64,000 bases of DNA from Sutcliffiella horikoshii (GTDB lineage Bacteria > Bacillota > Bacilli > Bacillales > Bacillaceae_I): NCBI GenBank assembly GCA_001636495.1, contig KV440964.1:1380666-1444665 (forward strand), written 5' to 3'. The notes below the pieces were generated by a model, which was given only the letters and a program-made list of their open reading frames with translations, searched no databases and was not told where the DNA came from. The position numbers were made by a program, and so were the translations under genes. Position 1 is the first letter of the stretch. Each line of letters opens with the position of its first letter. Positions 42,502 through 50,946 of the stretch are shown here, piece by piece.

Positions 42502-42520
42502 ATCGTAACTATTACGATTT
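42502..42520 (-). promoter_or_regulatory. Zur box 2
   Basis: ATCGTAACTATTACGAT, an inverted repeat with a single mismatch to the Zur site, 37 bases before the zinc-binding lipoprotein gene. Confidence 0.82.
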
Positions 42521-42557
42521 GAGAACTAAAAAGACAAATGTTATAAAATTTTTACAA

Positions 42558-43742
42558 TTACTCTATGATAAAAGCGGGAACTGGATCGTAAAGTTTGGAC
42601 CAATCAACCTGCATCTCTTTTTCAGTAAGAAGGCAAGTATCCAATGAGCGCTCTACTTGTTTCTGATCCAATTGTAGGCTGATGAAGACAAGTTCCGTCA
42701 TGCGGTCTCCATATGTTTCGTCCCATCTCTCCAACAGTTCAGGCTCTTCTTCTAACGTTAATCTCTTTTCTTCCTCACTGTAGCTTGCAACCCATTCTCC
42801 CGCGCCTTGAATCATAATGGATGCACCGGCCTGTGAAATCAACCCTGCCATGTCATTTCTAGAAGCCAACCAGAAGAATCCTTTCGCCCGGACAATATTT
42901 TCAGGCCAGTTATCTAGCCAGTTCTTAAAACGTTCTGGATGAAATGGCTTTCTGCGACGATAAACGAAAGAGGATATGCCATATTCTTCGGTTTCAGGAG
43001 TATGTTCTTCGTTCAGTTCTTTAATCCAACCGGCAGCCTGGCTTGCTTTTTCAAAATCGAAAAGCCCTGTGTTCAAAATGGCTTCCAACTCCACTTGGCT
43101 GTTTACCGTTTGAATTATTCTTGCATCCGGGTTCAATTTCTTCAACAGAGCCTCTAATTCCACTACATATTGTGGGTCTAGTAAATCAGTTTTGTTTAAT
43201 AAAAGAATATCAGCGAATTCAATCTGGTCGATTAATAGATCGGATATTTCGCGTGTATCTGATTCATCCGTTCCCTGTTTGCGATCCAGAAGACTTTCCC
43301 CGGATTGATAGTCATCATAAAAGCGGAACCCATCGACTACGGTAATCATCGCATCCAAGCGGCACTTTTTCGTAAGATCGATATCAAATTCCTCATCTAA
43401 GTAAGTAAAGGTTTGGGCAACAGGAATTGGTTCACTTATTCCGGAGGACTCGATAACGATATAGTCGATGTTGCCTTCATCAACAAGGCGCTCTACTTCC
43501 TTCATTAGGTCTTCCCGCAATGTACAGCAGATACAGCCGTTTTGCATTTCTACCAACTTTTCTTCGGTTCTGGAGAATCCCCCTTGTTGGATCAGCGCAG
43601 CGTCCACGTTTACTTCACTCATATCGTTAACGATTACAGCAATTTTCAAACCTTCTCTATTCGATAAGATATGATTTAACAGTGTTGTTTTTCCTGCACC
43701 AAGGTAACCACTTAGTACAGTTACAGGTATCTTCTTTTTCAT
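42558..43742 (-). CDS. zagA: ZagA/YciC-like COG0523 GTPase
   Basis: A 394-residue G3E GTPase with GYLGAGKTT (P-loop), [12 protein letters not shown] (metal site), ESSGISEP and LNKTDLL. The C-terminal CobW domain (residues 250-380) holds [12 protein letters not shown]. Length and sequence match YciC/ZagA of B. subtilis, which gives zinc to folate enzyme FolE under limitation. It lacks a poly-His run. A Zur box lies about 30 bases upstream. It is followed after 90 bases by the divergent-facing zinc lipoprotein control region. Gene name given on length and Zur control. Confidence 0.87.
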   Translation of the reverse strand: MKKKIPVTVLSGYLGAGKTTLLNHILSNREGLKIAVIVNDMSEVNVDAALIQQGGFSRTEEKLVEMQNGCICCTLREDLMKEVERLVDEGNIDYIVIESSGISEPIPVAQTFTYLDEEFDIDLTKKCRLDAMITVVDGFRFYDDYQSGESLLDRKQGTDESDTREISDLLIDQIEFADILLLNKTDLLDPQYVVELEALLKKLNPDARIIQTVNSQVELEAILNTGLFDFEKASQAAGWIKELNEEHTPETEEYGISSFVYRRRKPFHPERFKNWLDNWPENIVRAKGFFWLASRNDMAGLISQAGASIMIQGAGEWVASYSEEEKRLTLEEEPELLERWDETYGDRMTELVFISLQLDQKQVERSLDTCLLTEKEMQVDWSKLYDPVPAFIIE

Positions 43743-43767
43743 ATAAAATAAACTTCCTTTCTTGATT

Positions 43768-43789
43768 AAAGCGTAATCTTTACGATTTA
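43768..43789 (-). promoter_or_regulatory. Zur box 3
   Basis: GCGTAATCTTTACGAT with AT-rich flanks, directly upstream of zagA on the minus strand. Confidence 0.8.
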
Positions 43790-43910
43790 CATGTTAAATA
43801 GTACTAAAAACCTAAAAATAAAACAAGCTATTTTTATTGTCATTTTGTTTTGAGTTTGTCATATTGAAAGAAGGGAATCTAAACTATTATTCAGAAAGAG
43901 GGTAAAAAGA

Positions 43911-44477
43911 ATGAAGTTACTGGATGAAATTTTAGAACATAATACTGGATTTGTTGAAAAAGAGGAATATATTCAATACCAGACCACCAAATTTCCTGAC
44001 AAAAAATTAGTGGTGTTATCATGCATGGATACAAGGTTGATGGACCTTTTACCAAAGGCGATGAATCTTAAGCATGGAGACATGAAGATTGTAAAGAATG
44101 CCGGTGCGATTGTATCGCATCCGTTTGGAAGTATTATGAGAAGTATATTGGTTGCCGTGTTTGAACTACAAGCGGATGAAGTGTTGGTTGTAGGACATCA
44201 CGATTGCGGAATGGGAAAAATCAATCCCGAGGGCATGCGTGAAAAGATGGAAGCAAGGGGAGTAACAAAAGAAACGATTGATGACTTGAAATATGCTGGC
44301 ATTGATGTAGCAGGTTTCTTAAAAGGATTTGATAGTGTAGAGGAAAGCGTCAGGGAAAGTGTGGATATGATAGCAAACCATCCACTTATGGCAGAGGGTG
44401 TACCTGTGCATGGATTAGTTATTGACCCACACACAGGTAAACTGGATCTTGTTGTTAATGGATACGAAAAAAATTAA
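43911..44477 (+). CDS. ytiB: Beta-class carbonic anhydrase YtiB
   Basis: A 188-residue zinc enzyme converting CO2 and bicarbonate. The beta-class zinc ligands are in VLSCMDTRL (Cys, with the Asp-Arg dyad) and [10 protein letters not shown] (His and Cys). VKNAGAIV is also typical. AGAGGGTAAAAAG precedes the ATG. It corresponds to ytiB beside ytjA and luxS in B. subtilis. Its end overlaps the end of the converging yidD gene by four bases. A zinc enzyme inside a zinc-regulated region may be coincidence, as no Zur box lies in front of it in its own direction. Confidence 0.92.
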   Translation: MKLLDEILEHNTGFVEKEEYIQYQTTKFPDKKLVVLSCMDTRLMDLLPKAMNLKHGDMKIVKNAGAIVSHPFGSIMRSILVAVFELQADEVLVVGHHDCGMGKINPEGMREKMEARGVTKETIDDLKYAGIDVAGFLKGFDSVEESVRESVDMIANHPLMAEGVPVHGLVIDPHTGKLDLVVNGYEKN

Positions 44478-44701
44478 CGTTTGTCTTTCTTCTCCGGAAC
44501 ATGATCAATGCCCCCAGGATGAAAAGGGTGGCACTTAAGAATTCTCTTTATTGTAAGCCAACCGCCTTTGAATGCCCCAAAACGTCCAATTGCTTCCATT
44601 CCATATTGGGAGCATGTCGGATAAAAACGGCAAGTTGGCGGGGTTAATGGGGAAATGAATTTTCGATAAAAACGTATGATGGATAAAAAGACATGTTTCA
44701 T
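44474..44701 (-). CDS. yidD: Membrane protein insertion efficiency factor YidD
   Basis: A 75-residue member of the YidD family, with [20 protein letters not shown] at the start and the conserved Cys-rich [15 protein letters not shown] and [13 protein letters not shown]. YidD aids insertion of membrane proteins together with YidC. ATG 44701 is used (GAGGTGA upstream); the longer frame to 44746 has no ribosome site. It is ytjA in B. subtilis. Confidence 0.93.
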   Translation of the reverse strand: MKHVFLSIIRFYRKFISPLTPPTCRFYPTCSQYGMEAIGRFGAFKGGWLTIKRILKCHPFHPGGIDHVPEKKDKR

Positions 44702-44839
44702 AGTGGTCACCTCATATAAATTATAATCGAAAGCCCGTAAAACCAAAAATTAAATAAATTCGTATAAAACAGATGAATTTAATTGGAATTGAATTTGTGT
44801 TATACTGTTTATAACTTTAAATAAAGGGAGAGTGCAATT

Positions 44840-45313
44840 ATGCCTTCAGTAGAAAGTTTTGAACTAGATCATAATGCGGTAAAAGCTCCTTATGTTCGTC
44901 ATTGTGGAGTACACAAAGTAGGAACAGACGGTGTTGTTAATAAATATGATATACGTTTTTGCCAACCAAACAAACAGGCAATGAAACCTGATGCTATTCA
45001 CACATTAGAGCACTTATTGGCATTTAATATCCGTACACATGCGGAGAAGTACAGCCATTTTGATATCATCGACATTTCCCCAATGGGCTGCCAAACTGGC
45101 TACTACCTAGTGGTAAGCGGGGAGCCAACAGTGGATGAAATTGTTGACTTGATGGAAGACACGTTAAAGGACGCTGTGCAGATTGTCGAGATTCCTGCTG
45201 CAAATGAAAAGCAGTGCGGTCAAGCAAAGCTTCATGATCTCGAAGGTGCGAAACGATTGATGAAGTTCTGGTTAGAGCAAGATAAAGAAGATTTGAAAAA
45301 AGTATTCGGATAA
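44840..45313 (+). CDS. luxS: S-ribosylhomocysteine lyase LuxS
   Basis: A 157-residue metalloenzyme that cleaves S-ribosylhomocysteine to homocysteine and DPD, the precursor of AI-2. The metal site HTLEH (His 54 and 57 region) and the later CGQAKLHD Cys are present, and the catalytic Cys is in [18 protein letters not shown] precedes the ATG. It is a single gene with its own terminator. The activated methyl cycle is also represented by metK in this window, which makes the SAM consumed upstream of LuxS. Confidence 0.96.
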   Translation: MPSVESFELDHNAVKAPYVRHCGVHKVGTDGVVNKYDIRFCQPNKQAMKPDAIHTLEHLLAFNIRTHAEKYSHFDIIDISPMGCQTGYYLVVSGEPTVDEIVDLMEDTLKDAVQIVEIPAANEKQCGQAKLHDLEGAKRLMKFWLEQDKEDLKKVFG

Positions 45314-45316
45314 AAG

Positions 45317-45350
45317 AAAAGGATGACTCCATTTGGGGTCATCCTTTTTT
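45317..45350. terminator. Terminator of luxS, bidirectional
   Basis: AAAAGGATGAC (45317-45327) pairs with GTCATCCTTTT (45339-45349), with T and A runs on both sides. Confidence 0.85.
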
Positions 45351-45353
45351 AGT

Positions 45354-46526
45354 TTAGATGGAAGAGATAATATTTGCGGCGACTCTTGCGCCGGAAATAT
45401 TACGTGCAATGGGACCAACTTCAAGTTCTGCTAGAGCGCCACTTACATAGAGATTGGGAGCCCATTCTAGCATGTTGTTAATGATCGGGTAACCGCACTT
45501 TGCACACGGAAGGTTCTCTTGTTTTATGACAGGCTCTAGCCAATCTTTTCCTGGGAGACCTTGTTCAAATCCTGTTGCTAGAAGAATGGATCCCCCAATA
45601 ATAGAATCTCCATTATCTAATAACAGCTGTACCTTGTTGGAATGAACCTGATAATCCGTAACCGTTCCATCTTTCGTTTTCAATTTTTCTGTTCGAACTA
45701 AATGGGTAAGTTTGTTTTTTAGTTCTGAGGGGATGGACCCTTTATGCCTAGCTGACCTAATGGCACGCCGCCTTTTTTCATAATCTTTTATTTGGACAAA
45801 AGGCTGTCGCATTTTAGGGCCGAGCCATTCAGGATTGCTGTCAAAATCATGGACTCTAAATGGATGGCGCTTCAGCATGGTTACTTCCCCTGGGAATAAG
45901 GAAGCAAGTTTAATGGCCAAATGGGTGGCTGTAATCCCGCCTCCTATTAGAACAAAAGGCGCATTCATTTCCTCGAACAATGGCAGTTCTTTATCGAAAA
46001 CATGGTATAAGGAGTTTGAATGGTCCTGTTTTAGTTTTCTAGCCCAATCTGGAAGGTGTAATTGATCGCTTATTCCAATGGCTATTACTACCTTTTCCGT
46101 TTCTAACACCTCACCGCTTTGCAGGTGCACCCTCCAGTACCCATCCCTTTTTTCTATATTGCTCACCTTAGAAGGTACATAAGACTGTTGGATTTCTAAT
46201 TCATCCATCAGATGATCACAATGGTCATTGAACATTTCCAATGATGGCCTTTTGTATCTACCATAAAAATCGGTGTTTGGATGATACTTATGTTCTTTTT
46301 TAGAAAAAGACTGCAAGCTGAATGGTTCTGTATCAATGTGATGGACAGAAGGCGATCTCAAGTATGGCATGGAAATGGAGGAGGTACACCTTTTCCAATT
46401 ATCCAAAGGATTTGGATTCGGATCAACAATACGCATTTGGTCTGCAGTTGTTTTCTTCTTTTTAAGCAAAAATGTTGCGACTGTTACTCCCTGAATCCCT
46501 CCACCAACAATAACCCATTTATGCAT
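45354..46526 (-). CDS. FAD/NAD(P)-binding oxidoreductase, Zur-boxed
   Basis: A 390-residue flavoprotein. An N-terminal dinucleotide-binding motif VIVGGGIQGVTVATFL is followed by a second GxGxxG-type site, VLIGGGITATHLAIKL (about residue 195), and a late LLATGFEQG (ATG motif). The plan resembles flavin monooxygenases of the lysine/ornithine N-hydroxylase kind and NAD_binding_9 proteins. A CxxC pair (LPCAKCGYPI) lies near the end, unusual for those families. ATG 46526 has GAGGAGTG upstream. A Zur box lies 25 bases further up. Substrate unknown; a zinc-limitation role is inferred from the box. Confidence 0.75.
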   Translation of the reverse strand: MHKWVIVGGGIQGVTVATFLLKKKKTTADQMRIVDPNPNPLDNWKRCTSSISMPYLRSPSVHHIDTEPFSLQSFSKKEHKYHPNTDFYGRYKRPSLEMFNDHCDHLMDELEIQQSYVPSKVSNIEKRDGYWRVHLQSGEVLETEKVVIAIGISDQLHLPDWARKLKQDHSNSLYHVFDKELPLFEEMNAPFVLIGGGITATHLAIKLASLFPGEVTMLKRHPFRVHDFDSNPEWLGPKMRQPFVQIKDYEKRRRAIRSARHKGSIPSELKNKLTHLVRTEKLKTKDGTVTDYQVHSNKVQLLLDNGDSIIGGSILLATGFEQGLPGKDWLEPVIKQENLPCAKCGYPIINNMLEWAPNLYVSGALAELEVGPIARNISGARVAANIISSI

Positions 46527-46550
46527 AGGGAACACTCCTCTTTTGTGAAA

Positions 46551-46570
46551 ATAGTAATTATTACGATTTA
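46551..46570 (-). promoter_or_regulatory. Zur box 4
   Basis: AGTAATTATTACGATT; the right half matches the Zur site fully and the left half differs at one base (AGTAAT in place of CGTAAT). It lies upstream of the FAD/NAD(P)-binding gene. Confidence 0.72.
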
Positions 46571-46751
46571 AGATAGTACATATAATATAGTAAGATGCAT
46601 CAGGAATCAAGATGAAAAAAGGGGGATTGCCTTTCCAAACTTTTCTATCATATCTTTAATAGATTAGACATATATTGCTAGTATCAAAGGTTAAGCAATG
46701 GAAGATTGATATGTTATAATACAAAATAGAAAATATGATAGGAGTAGAAGT

Positions 46752-47762
46752 ATGAGGACAAGCAATAGTCTTTTGAAAGATTTGATCGGACTTGCGTTGA
46801 TAGGGGTATTTTTGTATCTGTTCTTTTTTGTAGATTTTAAAGAAATCCCATTTGATATTCCGAGTTCGTGGCTGAACGTTAATACGATATTTCTTAGTAT
46901 TGTCATAGAAGCAATTCCGTTTATTTTACTTGGAGTTTTCGCCTCTGCACTCATCCAGACATTCGTGTCAGAGGAAACAATAAAAAAGTTCCTTCCGAAA
47001 AATGCTTTTGCCGCGATTATACCTGCAGCAATTCTAGGTGCCATCTTTCCTATATGTGAATGTGCGATCATTCCTGTAGTGCGAAGGTTGATTAAAAAAG
47101 GGATGCCTCTTCATGTTGGGGTAGTGCTGTTAGTGGGTGCACCTATCCTGAACCCGGTTGTTGTTGCATCTACATATTTCGCGTTTAATGGAGATCCGAC
47201 CATTCTATATGGCCGGTTTGGACTTGCTTTTGTATTATGTATTGTTATTGGGTTATTGATGTTGTTACTTTTTGATAATAAAAACCAATTGCGCTGGACG
47301 AAAAATGAGCTGCAGGGAAGACAGGATCCTGAAATCGATCAGCCTGTTCTTCAGCAGAACAAATGGAAGGCGACGTTCTATCATGCAAGCGATGAGTTTT
47401 TCGACATGGGGAAATATTTGATCGCCGGTGCATTCATTGCGAGTTTATTCCAGACATTCCTTGATCGCAGCATCCTGCTTGCATTAGGGCAAAACGATGT
47501 ATTGTCTCCTGCTGTGATGATGGCATTTGCTTATGTGTTGTCACTTTGTTCAGAGGCTGATGCATTTGTCGCCGCTTCGTTCGGGACAACCTTTACAACT
47601 GGGTCGTTACTTGCGTTCATGATTTATGGTCCGATGTTGGATTTAAAGAACACCTTTATGTTATTTGCTTACTTCCGTACCAAGTTTGTACTTGTATTTA
47701 TGGCTGTTGTGACCATTGTGGTATTTGCGAGCATACTTATTTTCCAACAGCTTGTGCTGTAA
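46752..47762 (+). CDS. UPF0718 family permease (YcgR-like)
   Basis: A 336-residue membrane protein with about eight helices in two halves. Family motifs are IPFILLGVFASALIQTFV, the cysteine-bearing GAIFPICECAIIPVVRRL and VGAPILNPVVVAST in the first half, and the related LCSEADAFVAASF in the second. UPF0718 members are putative permeases; some neighbour metal or gas genes. AGGAGTAG precedes the ATG. It pairs with the next gene, 17 bases on, as ycgR-ycgQ do in B. subtilis. Cargo is unproven. Confidence 0.82.
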   Translation: MRTSNSLLKDLIGLALIGVFLYLFFFVDFKEIPFDIPSSWLNVNTIFLSIVIEAIPFILLGVFASALIQTFVSEETIKKFLPKNAFAAIIPAAILGAIFPICECAIIPVVRRLIKKGMPLHVGVVLLVGAPILNPVVVASTYFAFNGDPTILYGRFGLAFVLCIVIGLLMLLLFDNKNQLRWTKNELQGRQDPEIDQPVLQQNKWKATFYHASDEFFDMGKYLIAGAFIASLFQTFLDRSILLALGQNDVLSPAVMMAFAYVLSLCSEADAFVAASFGTTFTTGSLLAFMIYGPMLDLKNTFMLFAYFRTKFVLVFMAVVTIVVFASILIFQQLVL

Positions 47763-47779
47763 GGAGAGGATGACGACAT

Positions 47780-48784
47780 ATGGAAAATAACCGAGACTAT
47801 GGGTTCCATATTTATTTGCGTGGAATCATTCTATTAGGATTTACACTCTTGTTTTTTAAACTTTTGGTGACAGGTGATATTACGAATTTCATCGCTCCCC
47901 GTATGATGCCGTTCATGTATTTTGCAGCGGGGACGTTGTTTATACTGGGGATTGTACAGATATGGCGGAGCGGCTCGAAAAATAAAGACGAATTGGTGTG
48001 TAATTGTGGATTTGACCATGGGGAGTCCTCCACTCCCATTCAATCCATTTTGATCTATTCCATGTTCGTGTTGCCTGTTGTGACAGGTTTTATGTTTCCA
48101 GATAATATTCTAGACAGTTCCATTATCGATAAGCGAGGGTTTACGAGCTCCAAGCAGATAGTGGAGCAACGCCAGCAGGCAGGGGCATTTGATGGTCCTG
48201 CAGGTGGATCTGGTGAAGACGAGGATGCTTCAGAATCCGATACTTCCAGGGCGGAAGCCTATTTGGATGACCCGGATGGGTATATGGAAGATCAGGAGAA
48301 TCAACAACCTTCCATTGATGAGCAGCTAGCGGATGCACCCCTGGAGCACCCTGATGGCTTTGAACTTCAAGAACCACCGGAAGGATACTATGAGGAATTG
48401 AAGGCTGAAATGTTAGAGATGGATACGATTGTGGTCGATGAAAACAGATATATCCCGATGATGAACATTATTGATATGAGCATTGATGAGTTTGTCGGGA
48501 AGAAGATTGAAATGGTCGGTTTTGTCTACCGTGAAGAAGACTTCTCGGAGAGTCAGTTTGTCGTTGCTCGTTTTGGATTATCGTGCTGTGTGGCGGATGC
48601 CAGTGTGTATGGCACATTATCGACCATGAGCGGGGCGGCGGACCTTGAAAATGATGATTGGGTTAAAGTGAGCGGAACGTTGACGACTACCCAATACAAC
48701 AACTGGACCCTTCCGTATGTTGAAGTTGACACACTTGAGAAAGTCGAACAACCGGATTCACCATATATTTATGAGTACTACTAA
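47780..48784 (+). CDS. TIGR03943/UPF0703 family protein (YcgQ-like)
   Basis: A 334-residue protein with three or four N-terminal helices (residues 10-120) and a soluble C-terminal domain (230-334) that contains GKKIEMVGFVYREEDF and VARFGLSCCVADASVYG, the signature of the TIGR03943 family. A long acidic linker (residues 130-200) is rich in Asp, Glu and Ser. GGAGAGG precedes the start. It is always found with the UPF0718 permease, so the two likely form one complex. A link to zinc transport is inferred from the neighbourhood. Confidence 0.82.
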   Translation: MENNRDYGFHIYLRGIILLGFTLLFFKLLVTGDITNFIAPRMMPFMYFAAGTLFILGIVQIWRSGSKNKDELVCNCGFDHGESSTPIQSILIYSMFVLPVVTGFMFPDNILDSSIIDKRGFTSSKQIVEQRQQAGAFDGPAGGSGEDEDASESDTSRAEAYLDDPDGYMEDQENQQPSIDEQLADAPLEHPDGFELQEPPEGYYEELKAEMLEMDTIVVDENRYIPMMNIIDMSIDEFVGKKIEMVGFVYREEDFSESQFVVARFGLSCCVADASVYGTLSTMSGAADLENDDWVKVSGTLTTTQYNNWTLPYVEVDTLEKVEQPDSPYIYEYY

Positions 48785-48790
48785 CAAGAG

Positions 48791-48824
48791 AACCCCCTGA
48801 GCATAAAAGCTCAGGGGGTTTTTT
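48791..48824 (+). terminator. Terminator of the ycgR/ycgQ-like pair
   Basis: A 12-bp perfect stem (48791-48802 with 48809-48820), loop ATAAAA and then six T residues. Confidence 0.9.
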
Positions 48825-48843
48825 GACGCTTCTGCATAAGTAT

Positions 48844-48996
48844 CTAATTCTTTTCTTCTTGTTCATTTTCTTCTTTGGGTTTAGGGTCGATGGGATCTAT
48901 TTTGTGCTCGTATTTGTAGGCTTTGTTGGTGGATAACAGGGTAAGGAAGAGCACGACAAATACGATGATGATGCAGATAATTAAGATGGTCATCAT
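48844..48996 (-). CDS. Small single-helix membrane protein (YtzI-like)
   Basis: A 50-residue peptide: one N-terminal membrane helix (MMTILIICIIIVFVVLFLTL) followed by a charged tail ending with Glu and Lys repeats. It recalls YtzI of B. subtilis, which also lies in this neighbourhood. AGGAGG precedes the first of two ATG codons by 11 bases. Too short for most ORF listings. Function unknown. Confidence 0.7.
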   Translation of the reverse strand: MMTILIICIIIVFVVLFLTLLSTNKAYKYEHKIDPIDPKPKEENEQEEKN

Positions 48997-49090
48997 TTGA
49001 TTGAAATCCTCCTTTAATACAATTGCTTTTCTTATTCTATCACTAAAGGTGAGGAATATAAAAAGCTTTCTAAAGAGGCATAAGTCATTA

Positions 49091-49116
49091 GTTTATGGAG
49101 AAGCTAAATGGGGTAA
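49091..49116 (+). promoter_or_regulatory. Sigma-B type promoter of dps
   Basis: GTTTAT at 49091-49096 and GGGTAA at 49111-49116, spaced by 14 bases, match the Bacillus sigma-B consensus (GTTTWW N12-14 GGGWAW). B. subtilis dps is a known sigma-B target. Confidence 0.72.
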
Positions 49117-49156
49117 ATATTGTGTATAAATTGCTATGTCTTTAGGAGGTTTTTTA

Positions 49157-49597
49157 ATGTCAACACAATTAACGAATGTAGTAAATAAGCAAGTTGCAAA
49201 TTGGAGTGTCCTTTTCATCAAATTACATAATTATCACTGGTTTGTAAAAGGGCCTGAGTTTTTCACCCTTCACGAGAAGTTTGAAGAGTTGTATGGTGAG
49301 GCTGCCACTCATATTGACGAACTCGCTGAAAGACTTTTGGCGATCGAAGGAACACCGGTTGGAACGATGAAAGAAATCCTTGAGATCTCCACCATTAACG
49401 AAGCCGAAGGAAAAGAAACGGCAGAGCAGATGGTTCAGTCGATTGCGAATGACTTCTCCACTCTGATTGGGGAGTTGAAGGAAGGCATGGAAATCGCCGA
49501 CCAAGCAGGTGACGAGACTACAGGGGATATGCTGCTTGCCATTCACCAAAGTGTGGAAAAACACAATTGGATGCTACATGCATTCCTGGGTAAATAA
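49157..49597 (+). CDS. dps: Dps family DNA-protecting ferritin-like protein
   Basis: A 146-residue Dps/MrgA protein. [25 protein letters not shown] gives the ferroxidase ligands from two subunits (the His of YHW, then His and Glu of the LHEKF stretch), and [14 protein letters not shown] follows. Twelve subunits store iron oxidised by peroxide and protect DNA. ATG 49157 has AGGAGG eight bases upstream; the frame to 49136 is not needed. A sigma-B type promoter lies in front, so general stress control is likely. A PerR box was looked for and not seen. Confidence 0.94.
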   Translation: MSTQLTNVVNKQVANWSVLFIKLHNYHWFVKGPEFFTLHEKFEELYGEAATHIDELAERLLAIEGTPVGTMKEILEISTINEAEGKETAEQMVQSIANDFSTLIGELKEGMEIADQAGDETTGDMLLAIHQSVEKHNWMLHAFLGK

Positions 49598-49601
49598 ATA
49601 T

Positions 49602-49652
49602 AAATACCCGAGGCCGGGTACAAATGAGTTCACCGGCTTCGGGTATTTTTAT
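49602..49652 (+). terminator. Terminator of dps
   Basis: A 16-bp stem with one G-U pair (49602-49617 with 49633-49648) and a 15-base loop, then T residues. Confidence 0.85.
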
Positions 49653-49666
49653 AGTTGCAATAAACG

Positions 49667-49903
49667 TCAATGGAGCAATCCTCCATTGTCATTTTCCTCA
49701 CTAATCAAGAACTCCTTCACCTGATCCATCACCATTTCCGACACTACTTGATGAAGCTCTTCATCGGATAATTCATTCAGCAAATCCATGCATTGCTCCC
49801 TAGTAAAGCTATTAACGATGGAATAGGCAACTGCATCGATATCCTCATCATCCCTTAATAATTTTTTATGGTATTTGTTTACGAACGTCTCGAAGGTCTT
49901 CAT
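49667..49903 (-). CDS. Small acidic soluble protein, unknown
   Basis: A 78-residue protein that starts MKTFETFVNKYHKKLLRDDE and has a helical, Glu- and Asp-rich sequence with DLLNELSDEELHQVVSEMV. GAGGAGAT lies eight bases before the ATG, so it is likely translated. I do not recognise the family. It converges with dps and diverges from the holin-like gene. Confidence 0.72.
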   Translation of the reverse strand: MKTFETFVNKYHKKLLRDDEDIDAVAYSIVNSFTREQCMDLLNELSDEELHQVVSEMVMDQVKEFLISEENDNGGLLH

Positions 49904-50047
49904 GATAACTATCTCCTCTACTAAAGTAATGATTAGTTTTGACGATTTTCACGTGTTCATGCAAAAAAACTCTATTATCTCGTAACCCGAAGCTATCAAA
50001 TTGCATAATATGCAATATAGACAAAGTAAGTTGAGGGGGGATATGTC

Positions 50048-50446
50048 ATGGACAAGTACAGTTTGATGTATTTGGGTGCAGCTTCAGTATTGGGGTATAT
50101 AACTTCACTATTGTACGGCGGCTTCAGTAAACTTTTGTTGTTTTTGATTGCATTTGTCGTTGTTGATTACTTTACTGGTTTAATGGCTGCTCTTGTAGAA
50201 AAGCGACTTTCAAGTCGGGTTGGCTTCAAGGGGATAGCACAAAAGGTATTTATATTTGCACTGGTTAGTATTGCCCACGTAGTAGATATCATATTAGGAA
50301 CAAATATGATAAAGGATGTCACGATATTATTTTACTTAGTAAATGAATTCATCTCGATCATGGAAAATGCATCCCGTTTGGGTGTACCAATTCCAGGCAT
50401 GTTGAAGAAAGTGATTGAAGCAATCAGAAAAAAAGCTGATCCATAA
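50048..50446 (+). CDS. ytkC: Holin-like protein YtkC
   Basis: A 132-residue membrane protein of the phage holin 4 (phi29/Cph1) family, with three helices: LGAASVLGYITSLLYGG, LLLFLIAFVVVDYFTGLMAAL and a later KVFIFALVSIAHVVDIILG. The VVDYFTGLMAAL motif with YFTG is the hallmark. In B. subtilis ytkC sits between dps and ytkD as here. No endolysin lies next to it, so a prophage remnant or a domesticated role in cell wall turnover are both possible. A strong ribosome site GGGGGGA precedes the ATG. Confidence 0.87.
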   Translation: MDKYSLMYLGAASVLGYITSLLYGGFSKLLLFLIAFVVVDYFTGLMAALVEKRLSSRVGFKGIAQKVFIFALVSIAHVVDIILGTNMIKDVTILFYLVNEFISIMENASRLGVPIPGMLKKVIEAIRKKADP

Positions 50447-50520
50447 CATCTAGAATTGGAAAGAATAAAGCGTGGAATTTGAGTGAAAATAAGAGAAGAT
50501 ACTGGAAAGGGTGAAAGCAC

Positions 50521-50841
50521 ATGGAACGAAAAACATATTACATCTCACTTGCGGAAGGATCGATTTCACAAGTGAGTACAGCATCTTCTTGGGACTATCA
50601 AATACAGGCAACGGATGAGGAAATTACTCAACTAAGGGAAATCTTTGACCAGAACTATTCTTCCGATTGGCAGGGTTTTTGGAGAGCGCATATTCCTTTT
50701 CTTCAATATCATTTTGATCGTCAAAATGATGCTTATGACAACGGTTTGCAGCAGGCTTTCAAGATGATTTATGAGCTCGGTGATGAAGCGACAAAGGCCC
50801 ATATCAAAGATCAAGGGCTTATGGATGATATAATCGAATAG
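50521..50841 (+). CDS. Unknown soluble protein, 106 residues
   Basis: A protein with MERKTYYISLAEGSISQVST at the N-terminus, then a helical stretch rich in Tyr, Phe and Trp (QGFWRAHIPFLQYHFD) and an acidic C-terminus. AAGGGTGA precedes the ATG. It sits between ytkC and ytkD on the same strand and may be cotranscribed with them. I do not recognise the family; related Bacillus proteins carry vague hydrolase labels that the sequence does not support. Confidence 0.7.
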   Translation: MERKTYYISLAEGSISQVSTASSWDYQIQATDEEITQLREIFDQNYSSDWQGFWRAHIPFLQYHFDRQNDAYDNGLQQAFKMIYELGDEATKAHIKDQGLMDDIIE

Positions 50842-50946
50842 AAATTTTTTAACGATGATGGTCTAAATGAGGTACTTGACTCTCACATTTTCGATGCTAC
50901 TATGATAAGATATATAAGAAAAAAGAGATATTGGAGTTTCGATAGT

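Noticed and set aside
43911..45313. Zinc-regulated operon of carbonic anhydrase and luxS
   Set aside because: They are separate units with yidD in the opposite direction between them, and neither has a Zur box upstream in its own orientation.
48996..49157. PerR box before dps
   Set aside because: No TTATAAT-N-ATTATAA-like palindrome was found; only the sigma-B type promoter is supported.
50048..50446. Prophage remnant at the holin gene
   Set aside because: No integrase, tail, endolysin or attachment site is near, and the gene order equals that of B. subtilis.
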